A stretch of DNA of 64,000 nucleotides, from the NCBI RefSeq assembly GCF_028993575.1, contig NZ_CP118615.1, forward strand, positions 2,852,001 to 2,916,000, read 5' to 3'. The translations under genes were made by a program, and so were the position numbers. Shown here piece by piece: positions 45,066 through 52,038 of this stretch; position 1 is the stretch's first letter; each line of letters begins with the position of its first letter. Below the pieces are notes generated by a model. The model made no database searches. It saw only the letters and a program-made list of their open reading frames with translations, and had not been told where the DNA came from. Origin of the DNA: Micromonospora cathayae. Its GTDB lineage: Bacteria > Actinomycetota > Actinomycetes > Mycobacteriales > Micromonosporaceae.

Positions 45066-47189
45066 GTGTCCGTCGCGAACCCGTCCCGCAGCTCACCCCC
45101 ACCCCCGGAGTCCACCGTCCGCCGCGTCGTGCCCGGCGGTGGCGTGGCCGGTCTGGTGCCCGCCCTGGCGGTGCCGGTGGCCGACGCGGTCAGCCTCGGC
45201 CTCAGTCTGCTCTTCGCCGGCTGGCTGCTCCTGCCGACGGGTGAGGTGCCGGTCCCGGTCCGGGCGGCGTCGCTGGTCGCCGTCGCCGGGGCCGCGGCGG
45301 TCCTGGCCACCGGGGCGCGCCGGCTGGCCCGGCCGGACCGGGCCGGCCCGCCGCCGATCTGGCCCCGGGTCACCGCGCCGGCCGCGATCGCCATGCTGGC
45401 CGCCGGGTACCACCTCGCGCGGAGCGGGGAGTTCGAACGGACCACCATCGCCCTCGGTTTGGCGGTGATCCCGCCCCTGGTGTTCCGGGAGGTGCTCACC
45501 GCCGCCGACAACCGCCGGTACGCCGGCCGGCTCGCCGCCCAGGAGGCCCGGTTCCGGTCCCTGGTCTCCGGCGGACACGACCTGATCGTGCTGCTCGACG
45601 ACGAGCAGCGGGTGCGCTGGCAGTCGCCGGCGGCGGCCCGGCTGTTCGGACTGGACGACCTGCACGTGCTCGGCCGGTCCTTCGCCACCCTGCTGCACCC
45701 GGACGACGCGCCCCGGGCCGAGTCGCTGCTGGCGGCGGTCCGGGCCGGGCAGCCGGTCGGGCTGCTCGCCGCCCGGATGCACGACGGGCGGGGCGTCTGG
45801 CGGGAAACCGAGTCGACGGTCAGCGACCAGCGGCAGGTGCCCGAGGTGGCGGCGGTGGTGCTCTACGTCCGGGACGTCGGCGAGCGGCGTCGACTGGAAC
45901 GGACGGTACGGCAGCTCGCCGTCACCGACCAGCTCACCGGGCTGGCGAACCGTGGCGAACTGCGCCGGGCGCTGACCGCCCGCCCGGCGGGACAGCCGGC
46001 CACCCTGCTGGTGCTGGACCTGCACGGCCTGTCCGAGGTGAACGACGGGCGCGGGCAGGCCGTCGGCGACCACGTGCTGGTGGAGGTGGCCCGGCGGCTG
46101 TGCGCCAGCGCCGGCCCGGACGACCTGGTCGCCCGGCTGGCCGGGGACGAGTTCGCGGTGCTCGCCGAGGGCGGTTCGGTGCTGGCGTACGCGCTGGCCA
46201 CCCGGCTGCTCACCGTGCTCACCGAGCCGTACCGGCTGCCCGGTTCGCAGGTCCGCCTGGAGGTGAGCATCGGGTTGGCCGACACCGACACCGGCGGCGG
46301 TACCGACGAGGTGCTGAGCCAGGCGGACCTGGCCCGGCGGCGGGCCGGCCAGCTCGGCCGCAACCGGGTCGAGTGGTACGACGTGGTCCTGGAGGAGCAG
46401 TTGGCGCGCCGGATCGCCCTGGAGCGGGAGCTGCCCGGTGCGGTGGTCCGGGGCGAGTTGGACCTGGTCTACCAGCCGGTGCTCCGGCTGGCCGACCGGC
46501 TCCCGGTGGGCACCGAGGCGCTGCTGCGCTGGCGTAGTCCGCTGCTGGGCACCGTACTCCCGGCCGAGGTGCTGCCGGTCGCGGTGGAGCTGGGGCTGTT
46601 GCCGGAGGTGAGCCGGTGGGTGCTGGACCGGGCCTGCCGGCAACTGGCCGCCTGGTCGGTCACGAACCCGGACCTGTGGATGTCGGTCAACGTCAGCCCG
46701 GCCGAGCTGACCGCGCCGGACTTCGTGTCCGGGGTGGCGGCGGCGCTCACCCGGCACGGGTTGCCGGCGGGCCGGCTGGTGGTCGAGGTGACCGAGGTGA
46801 CCGAGGCGGGCGTCGCCGTCGACCCGCAGGCGGTGGCGCTCCGGTTGGCGGCGCTGCGGTCGCTGGGCGTCCGGACGGCCCTGGACGCCGTCGCCGCCGG
46901 GCGGGTCTCGTTGCGCCGGCTACGGGAGCTGCCGCTGGACCTGGTGAAGATCGGCCCACGGCTGGTCGGCGACGGGCCGGAACGCTCGCTGGCCGACGTG
47001 GTGGTGAACCTGGGCCGGCGGCTCGGCCTGGAGGTGGTGGCCGACGGGCTGGAGTCGGCCGGCCAGGTCGTCCGGGCGCAGCGGTCCGGCTGCCTGCTCG
47101 GGCAGGGGTTCGCGCTGTCCCGGCCGGCCACCGCCGAGCGGGTCGAGGCGTTCCTGGAGGAGTACCCGTCCCCGGGCGCGTTCGCCTGA
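45066..47189 (+). CDS. membrane PAS-GGDEF-EAL protein with degenerate EAL
   Basis: A 707-residue protein: membrane helices in residues about 25-140, PAS domain (about 160-275: FRSLVSGGHDLIVLLDDEQR), GGDEF-like domain with AGDEF at 359-363 (first Gly replaced, a form still active in some enzymes) and EAL domain (E484-A-L). In the EAL domain, the usual DDFG metal site reads LDAVAAG (second Asp is Ala608) and VAEG is VADG (Glu to Asp660), so hydrolysis of c-di-GMP is probably lost; binding may remain. GGAGG at 45056-45060 supports GTG 45066. Lone gene, second c-di-GMP protein in the window. Confidence 0.88.
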   Translation: MSVANPSRSSPPPPESTVRRVVPGGGVAGLVPALAVPVADAVSLGLSLLFAGWLLLPTGEVPVPVRAASLVAVAGAAAVLATGARRLARPDRAGPPPIWPRVTAPAAIAMLAAGYHLARSGEFERTTIALGLAVIPPLVFREVLTAADNRRYAGRLAAQEARFRSLVSGGHDLIVLLDDEQRVRWQSPAAARLFGLDDLHVLGRSFATLLHPDDAPRAESLLAAVRAGQPVGLLAARMHDGRGVWRETESTVSDQRQVPEVAAVVLYVRDVGERRRLERTVRQLAVTDQLTGLANRGELRRALTARPAGQPATLLVLDLHGLSEVNDGRGQAVGDHVLVEVARRLCASAGPDDLVARLAGDEFAVLAEGGSVLAYALATRLLTVLTEPYRLPGSQVRLEVSIGLADTDTGGGTDEVLSQADLARRRAGQLGRNRVEWYDVVLEEQLARRIALERELPGAVVRGELDLVYQPVLRLADRLPVGTEALLRWRSPLLGTVLPAEVLPVAVELGLLPEVSRWVLDRACRQLAAWSVTNPDLWMSVNVSPAELTAPDFVSGVAAALTRHGLPAGRLVVEVTEVTEAGVAVDPQAVALRLAALRSLGVRTALDAVAAGRVSLRRLRELPLDLVKIGPRLVGDGPERSLADVVVNLGRRLGLEVVADGLESAGQVVRAQRSGCLLGQGFALSRPATAERVEAFLEEYPSPGAFA

Positions 47190-47205
47190 CCTGCGGCGCG
47201 CGGCT

Positions 47206-47274
47206 CCACCGGCGGCTGCGGCCCGCGTGGGTCCACCGGCGGCTGCGGCTGTACCCGCCACCGGCGGCTGTGCG
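47206..47274 (+). repeat. short tandem repeat after the PAS-GGDEF-EAL gene
   Basis: Three copies of ccaccggcggctgcgg-like sequence at 47206-47221, 47233-47248 and 47259-47274 in the gap before the lacI stop. They adjoin but do not include the upstream stop codon. Confidence 0.6.
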
Positions 47275-47300
47275 GACGTGCCGGTCCAGGGGCGGTCGGT

Positions 47301-48341
47301 TCAGCGTTCCCGGGGCGGGGCGGTGCTGCCCCGGGGCGGGGCGGTGCTGCCCCGGGGTGTCAGGTGCGCGGTCTCGTCCTGGAGGGTGCCCACCGGCTCG
47401 CCGGCGATGGCGGCCAACAGGTGCCGGGCGGCCTGCGCGCCGTACGCGGGGATGTCCCGGCCGAGCGCGGTCAGCGGCGGGTGGACGAGCTGGCAGAGCG
47501 GGGAGTCGTCCCAGGCCACGATGGAGAGGTCACCGGGGACAGCGAGGCCCATCTCCTGCGCCACCGAGAGCCCGGCGATCGCCATCACGTCGTTGTCGTA
47601 GATGACCGCGCTGGGCCGGTTGGGGGAGCTGAGCAGCCGTCGGGTGGCGCGGGCGCCCTCCTCGCCGCTGTAGTCGGACGGGACGGTCACCGCGCCGGCC
47701 AGGCCGAGGTCCCGGCAGACCCGCTCGAACGCCTCGGTGCGCAGCCGGGTGTGCAGCAGCTCGGGCAGGCCGCCCACCCGGGCGATCCGCCGGTGTCCGA
47801 GAGCGACCAGGTACTCCACCGTCTCGACCAGGGCGGCGGCGTCGTCGGACCAGACGCTGGCGAGCGTGCCGGTGTGTCCCGGTCCGCCGATCACCACCGC
47901 CGGCAGGCGCAGTTCCTCCAGTACCGGCACCCGGGCGTCGTCGAGCCGCAGGTCGCAGACGAACACGCCGTCGACCCGCCGTTCGGCCCACCAGCGCCGG
48001 TAGACCGCGATCTCGGCGGCCTGGTCGGCCACCACCTGGAGGGTCAGCGCGTACGACCGGGCGGAGAGTTCGGCCTCGACACCGCTGATCAGCTCCATGA
48101 AGAACGGCTCGATGCCGAGTATTCGGGCGGGGCGGCACAGGGCCAGCCCGACGGCCTTGGCGGTGGCCCCGGAGAGGGCGCGGGCGGCGCTGCTGGGACT
48201 GAAACCGATCTCCTCGGCGATGGCGAGGATGCGCCGCCGGGTGGCTTCGGAGACGCCGGGTTGCCCGTTGAGGGCGTACGACACCGCGCCCTTGGAGACC
48301 CCGGCCCGCCGGGCGACGTCGGCGATGGTCGGCCGCTTCAC
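47301..48341 (-). CDS. LacI-family repressor of the beta-mannoside operon
   Basis: A 346-residue LacI regulator: helix-turn-helix at residues 4-25 (TIADVARRAGVSKGAVSYAL) with the hinge (SSAARALSG), then a periplasmic-binding-protein-like ligand domain (about 62-330). The C-terminal 20 residues are PRGSTAP units coded by a 21-bp tandem repeat (47310-47359) and are not family-like. The gene is divergent from the sugar-binding-protein gene across a 331-bp region with two GGAGCGTTCC near-palindromes that fit LacI-type operators. The inducer is probably a mannoside taken up by the operon's transporter; this is inference from the GH2 gene. Confidence 0.88.
   Translation of the reverse strand: MKRPTIADVARRAGVSKGAVSYALNGQPGVSEATRRRILAIAEEIGFSPSSAARALSGATAKAVGLALCRPARILGIEPFFMELISGVEAELSARSYALTLQVVADQAAEIAVYRRWWAERRVDGVFVCDLRLDDARVPVLEELRLPAVVIGGPGHTGTLASVWSDDAAALVETVEYLVALGHRRIARVGGLPELLHTRLRTEAFERVCRDLGLAGAVTVPSDYSGEEGARATRRLLSSPNRPSAVIYDNDVMAIAGLSVAQEMGLAVPGDLSIVAWDDSPLCQLVHPPLTALGRDIPAYGAQAARHLLAAIAGEPVGTLQDETAHLTPRGSTAPPRGSTAPPRER
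47310..47359 (-). repeat. 21-bp in-frame repeat at the lacI 3' end
   Basis: ccggggcggggcggtgctgcc occurs at 47310-47330 and 47331-47351, with a partial third copy from 47352. It adds PRGSTAP units to the repressor just before its stop codon. Confidence 0.85.
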
Positions 48342-48494
48342 CGGCGGGCTCCTCCACTGTCGGTCTGACGCCGGGTGTGCGCCCCGGCGTGCTCACGCTA
48401 CTGCAGGCGTTCGGACCGGCGCGTCGGGCACCGGCCACTTGCCCGGTTAAGCGCCCCGGTCCGGCAGCCCGTGGGCGCGCTCCCACCTGCGCGT

Positions 48495-48508
48495 TGGAGC
48501 GTTCCATT
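48495..48508. promoter_or_regulatory. candidate LacI operator 1
   Basis: ttggagcgttccat, sharing GGAGCGTTCC with operator 2; half-sites tggagc and gttcca are inverted with one mismatch. It lies about 64 bp upstream of the -35 hexamer and 154 bp upstream of lacI, suited to looping or autoregulation. Confidence 0.55.
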
Positions 48509-48571
48509 ACGCAGTTTCGGGCGCGACTGGCGCGGCGATGACCAGCGGGTAAACCTGATCTTCATCCATCG

Positions 48572-48600
48572 TTGACAGCCCCGAAACCGAACCGTACGGT
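48572..48600 (+). promoter_or_regulatory. HrdB/sigma70-type promoter of the mannoside operon
   Basis: Consensus -35 TTGACA (48572-48577), 17-bp spacer, -10 TACGGT (48595-48600, TAnnnT type). Transcription would start near 48607, about 66 nt before the binding-protein ATG. Operator 2 lies downstream of it. Confidence 0.65.
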
Positions 48601-48638
48601 GGCCTCACTTATCCGGTTCAGTCAACGACTCTCGATGT

Positions 48639-48654
48639 TCGGGAGCGTTCCCAT
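48639..48654. promoter_or_regulatory. candidate LacI operator 2
   Basis: tcgggagcgttcccat, a near-palindrome close to the TGGGAGCGCTCCCA-type sites bound by actinomycete LacI regulators such as CebR (recalled). It sits in the 5' leader, where bound repressor would block elongation. Confidence 0.6.
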
Positions 48655-48672
48655 AGATGCGCGGAGGATGGC

Positions 48673-49962
48673 ATGAAACAGTCCTGGTCCCGCTTGGCCC
48701 GGGTCCTCTCGGCAGGCGCGGTCAGCCTGGCCATGGTCGCGGCGTGCAGCGGCAACAGCGGTGGCGGCGACTCGACCTCCGGCGGCGACGTCACCCTGAA
48801 GATCAACTTCTGGGGTGACTTCGGGCTCGACGAGCTGAAGTCGAAGTACGAGTCCGCCAACCCGAACGTGAAGATCGTGCTGAACACCGGCGAGTACAAC
48901 GCCCAGCACGAGGACCTCCAGAAGAAGCTGATCGCCGGCAACGGCGCGCCCGACATCGCCGCCATCGACGAGGGCTTCGTGGTCCAGTTCCGGGGCCAGG
49001 CCGACAAGTTCGTCAACCTGCTCGACAAGGGCGCGGGCAAGTACGAGCAGAACTACCTGCCGTGGAAGTGGAAGCAGACCCTCACCCCGGACGGCAAGAC
49101 CCAGATCGGCCTCGGCACCGACGTGGGCGGCCTGGCCATGTGCTACCGCACCGACCTGTTCAAGGCGGCCGGGCTGCCCACCGACCGGGACCAGGTCTCC
49201 GCGCTCTGGCCCACCTGGGACGCCTTCATCCAGACCGGCCAGCAGTACGTCGCGAAGAGCGGCGGCAAGAAGTTCGTCGACGCCGCCACCAACATCTTCA
49301 ACCCGGTCCTCGGCCAGCAGCCGGTCGGCTTCTACGACGAGTCGGACACGCTGAAGATGGACGGCGGCCCGAGGGTCGCGTTCGACGTCGCCGCGAAGGC
49401 CATCGCCGCGAACCTGTCGGCCAACCTCACCGCCTTCTCGCCGGAGTGGAACGCCGGCTTCGTCAAGGGCAACTTCGCCGTACTGGCCTGCCCGGCCTGG
49501 ATGCAGGGGCACATCAAGAACACCGCCCCGCAGACCGAGGGCAAGTGGGACGTGGCCGCCATCCCCGGTGGCGGCGGCAACTGGGGTGGCTCCTTCCTGA
49601 CCATCCCCAAGCAGGGCAAGAACGTCGACGAGGCGTACAAGTTCCTGGAGTGGCTGATCCAGCCGGAGCAGCAGATCGAGATCTTCAAGCAGGTCGGTAA
49701 CCTGCCGTCCCAGCCGGCGCTCTACCAGGACCCGGCGATCAAGGACTTCACCAACCCGTTCTTCAGCAACGCGCCGGTCGGGCAGATCTTCTCCAAGACG
49801 GCGGAGAACCTCACCCCGCAGTACCTGGGCAAGAAGAACGGCCCGACCCGGGTGGCGGTGGAGAACGTCCTCGGCCGACTGTCCACCGGCAACCTGAAGG
49901 GCAAGCCCGACCAGGCATGGACCGAGGCGGTCAAGGAAGCCGAGAAGGCCGCGACGTCCTGA
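48673..49962 (+). CDS. sugar ABC transporter substrate-binding lipoprotein
   Basis: A 429-residue extracellular solute-binding protein family 1 member. Signal peptide with lipobox MVAAC (C25), Gly/Ser linker, then the two-lobed fold (VTLKINFWGDFGLDELKSKY; LIAGNGAPDIAAIDEG; WDVAAIPGGGGNWGGSFLTI). It would bind an oligosaccharide outside the cell for the MalF/MalG-type permeases that follow. With the GH2 beta-mannosidase in the same operon, a beta-mannooligosaccharide is the likely ligand. GGAGGA precedes the ATG. No ATPase gene is in the operon; actinomycetes commonly share MsiK for such transporters. Confidence 0.92.
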   Translation: MKQSWSRLARVLSAGAVSLAMVAACSGNSGGGDSTSGGDVTLKINFWGDFGLDELKSKYESANPNVKIVLNTGEYNAQHEDLQKKLIAGNGAPDIAAIDEGFVVQFRGQADKFVNLLDKGAGKYEQNYLPWKWKQTLTPDGKTQIGLGTDVGGLAMCYRTDLFKAAGLPTDRDQVSALWPTWDAFIQTGQQYVAKSGGKKFVDAATNIFNPVLGQQPVGFYDESDTLKMDGGPRVAFDVAAKAIAANLSANLTAFSPEWNAGFVKGNFAVLACPAWMQGHIKNTAPQTEGKWDVAAIPGGGGNWGGSFLTIPKQGKNVDEAYKFLEWLIQPEQQIEIFKQVGNLPSQPALYQDPAIKDFTNPFFSNAPVGQIFSKTAENLTPQYLGKKNGPTRVAVENVLGRLSTGNLKGKPDQAWTEAVKEAEKAATS

Positions 49963-49986
49963 CGACCGTACGCCGGTGAGCCGGCC

Positions 49987-50018
49987 GGTGGGGCGTACCC
50001 GTCGGGGTGCGCCCCACC
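49987..50018 (+). terminator. intercistronic hairpin between binding-protein and permease genes
   Basis: ggtggggcg (49987-49995) pairs with cgccccacc (50010-50018) round a 14-nt loop, in the 130-bp gap after the binding-protein gene. It probably acts as partial terminator or 3' stabiliser so that the binding protein is made in excess over the permeases. Confidence 0.55.
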
Positions 50019-50092
50019 GACGCCGTGCACACCGCCTGCGGCCCCACCGCCGCCGGTCGACCGTCGGTCCCCGAGTCCTGGAGGTCCCCCCG

Positions 50093-51100
50093 ATGTCCCC
50101 CACCCGCGCCGCCCCCACGGCGCCCCGACCCGGCCCCGCCGCCGGGCCCGGAACCGACCCGCAGCGCCGGCCGTCGGCCTGGCGCGACCGGTGGTACCGG
50201 TTCGACGTGCGCTACCTGCCGTACCTGCTGATCGCGCCGTTCTTCCTGCTGTTCGCGGTCTTCGGGCTGTTCCCGATCGTCTTCAACGGGATCGTGGCGC
50301 TGCGGACCTGGCGGCTCGACGACCCGACCCTGGACGGCTGGGCCGGCGGGGAGAACTTCTCCCGCCTGCTCGGCGACGGCGACTTCTGGAACGCGCTCTA
50401 CAACACCTTCGGCATCTTCCTGCTGTCCACCGTGCCGCAGTTGCTGCTCGCCCTGGTGGTCGCCTCGCTGCTGAACCGGAAACTGCGCGCGCAGACCTGG
50501 TTCCGGGTGGGGGTGCTGCTGCCGTACATCACCCCGGTGACCGCCTCCACGCTGATCTTCACGGTGGTGTTCGCCCGGGACACCGGCATCGCGAACTGGG
50601 CGCTGTCGCTGCTCGGCATCGGGGAGACCGAGCCGATCGACTGGCGGGCCTCGAAGTGGGCCTCCTGGATCGCCATCGCCACCATGGTCAACTGGAAGTG
50701 GATCGGCTACAACGCGCTGCTGTACCTGGCCGCGATGCAGTCCATCCCGCGCGACGTGTACGAGGCGGCGGCGGTGGACGGGGCCGGCCCGTGGCGGCAG
50801 CTGTGGCGGATCACCGTACCGATGATCCGGCCCGTGGTGATCTTCACGGTGGTGCTGTCCACCATCGGTGGCCTGCAACTGTTCACCGAGCCGATGCTCT
50901 TCGAGCCGAACTCCGCAGCGGCCACCGGCGGGGCGGACGGCGAGTGGCAGACCATCGCCCAGCTCATCTACAAGGTCGGCTGGCGGGACCTCAACCTCGG
51001 CTACGCGGCGGCGATGTCCTGGGCGCTGTTCCTGGTCATCCTGATCGTCGCGGCCGTCAACGCGTTGATCACCAACCGCCTGGGCGGAGGTAAGCGATGA
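50093..51100 (+). CDS. sugar ABC transporter permease (MalF-type)
   Basis: A 335-residue permease with six membrane helices and the cytoplasmic EAA loop YEAAAVDGAGPWRQLWRITV, which docks on the ATPase. An N-terminal Pro/Ala/Gly stretch of about 30 residues precedes the first helix (YLPYLLIAPFFLLFAVFGLF). GGAGG at 50080-50084 sets ATG 50093. Partner of the next gene's MalG-type permease, overlapping it by four bases (ATGA). Together with the binding lipoprotein they import the operon's sugar, inferred to be a beta-mannoside. Confidence 0.92.
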   Translation: MSPTRAAPTAPRPGPAAGPGTDPQRRPSAWRDRWYRFDVRYLPYLLIAPFFLLFAVFGLFPIVFNGIVALRTWRLDDPTLDGWAGGENFSRLLGDGDFWNALYNTFGIFLLSTVPQLLLALVVASLLNRKLRAQTWFRVGVLLPYITPVTASTLIFTVVFARDTGIANWALSLLGIGETEPIDWRASKWASWIAIATMVNWKWIGYNALLYLAAMQSIPRDVYEAAAVDGAGPWRQLWRITVPMIRPVVIFTVVLSTIGGLQLFTEPMLFEPNSAAATGGADGEWQTIAQLIYKVGWRDLNLGYAAAMSWALFLVILIVAAVNALITNRLGGGKR

Positions 51101-52038
51101 CGACCCGGACCGGGCCCGCGGGCCCTGCGGTCACGAAACGGCGGACGGTACGGGCGAAGGACTCCCGGCGTACGGCGGCGCTGATGGGCCGCGCCCCGCA
51201 GAACATGCCCGGCAGCTTCTGGAACTACCTCTTCCTCAGTGTCGTGATCGCCTTTTCGGCGTTCCCGCTGTACTGGATGTTCGTCATCGCCACCAACACC
51301 GACGAGGCGCTGGCGAAGATCCCGCCGCAGGTGGTGCCGGGCGGGGAACTGGCGACGAACCTGCGGGAGGTCTTCTCCATGCAGGACGTGTTCTTCCTCC
51401 AGTCGCTCGGCAACAGCGTGATCGTGTCGTCCGTGGTGACCGCCTCGGTGCTGTTCTTCTGCTCGTTGGCCGGGTTCGCCTTCGCCAAGCTGCGGTTCAA
51501 GGGGCGGAACGCGCTGATGATCATGGTGATCCTCACCATGACCGTGCCCAACCAGCTCGGCGTGGTCGCCCTCTACATCCTGATGGGGTACATGCCCGGC
51601 GAGGGCGGCTGGAACGGCACCCTGCTCGCGGTGATCGTCCCCGGCCTGGTCACCGCGTTCGGCGTGTTCTACATGCGACAGTTCATCCTGGACGCGGTCC
51701 CCGACGAACTGGTCGAGGCGGCCCGGATCGACGGGGCCACCACCATTCGGATCTTCTGGAGCGTGGTGGTGCCGGCGGTCCGCCCGGCGATGGCCGTACT
51801 CGGCCTGCTCACCTTCGTCGCCACCTGGAACGAGTTCCAGTGGCCGCTGATCACCCTGGGCGGCACCGACTACCCGACCTCGATGGTCGCCCTGTCCGAC
51901 CTGGCCAGCGGCAACTACGTCCTGTACCGGCGGGTACTGGCCGGTGCCCTGGTCGCCACCCTGCCGCTGCTGGTGATGCTGGTCATCGGCGGCCGGCAGA
52001 TCGTCCGCGGAATCATGGAAGGTGCGGTGAAATCTTGA
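51097..52038 (+). CDS. sugar ABC transporter permease (MalG-type)
   Basis: A 313-residue permease with six membrane helices and the EAA loop VEAARIDGATTIRIFWSVVV. A charged cytoplasmic N-terminus of about 40 residues precedes the first helix (FLSVVIAFSAFPLYWMFVI). Overlaps the MalF-type gene by four bases and its own stop overlaps the TTG start of the beta-mannosidase gene by four bases (TTGA), so the last three genes are tightly coupled. Part of the LacI-controlled operon. Confidence 0.92.
   Translation: MTTRTGPAGPAVTKRRTVRAKDSRRTAALMGRAPQNMPGSFWNYLFLSVVIAFSAFPLYWMFVIATNTDEALAKIPPQVVPGGELATNLREVFSMQDVFFLQSLGNSVIVSSVVTASVLFFCSLAGFAFAKLRFKGRNALMIMVILTMTVPNQLGVVALYILMGYMPGEGGWNGTLLAVIVPGLVTAFGVFYMRQFILDAVPDELVEAARIDGATTIRIFWSVVVPAVRPAMAVLGLLTFVATWNEFQWPLITLGGTDYPTSMVALSDLASGNYVLYRRVLAGALVATLPLLVMLVIGGRQIVRGIMEGAVKS

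Larger units (their letters stand above)
48342..48672. other. 331-bp divergent control region of lacI and the mannoside operon
   Basis: Holds two LacI-type near-palindromes (48495-48508 and 48639-48654) and a good rightward promoter (48572-48600). Nothing else was recognised; the lacI promoter itself was not identified. Confidence 0.7.
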
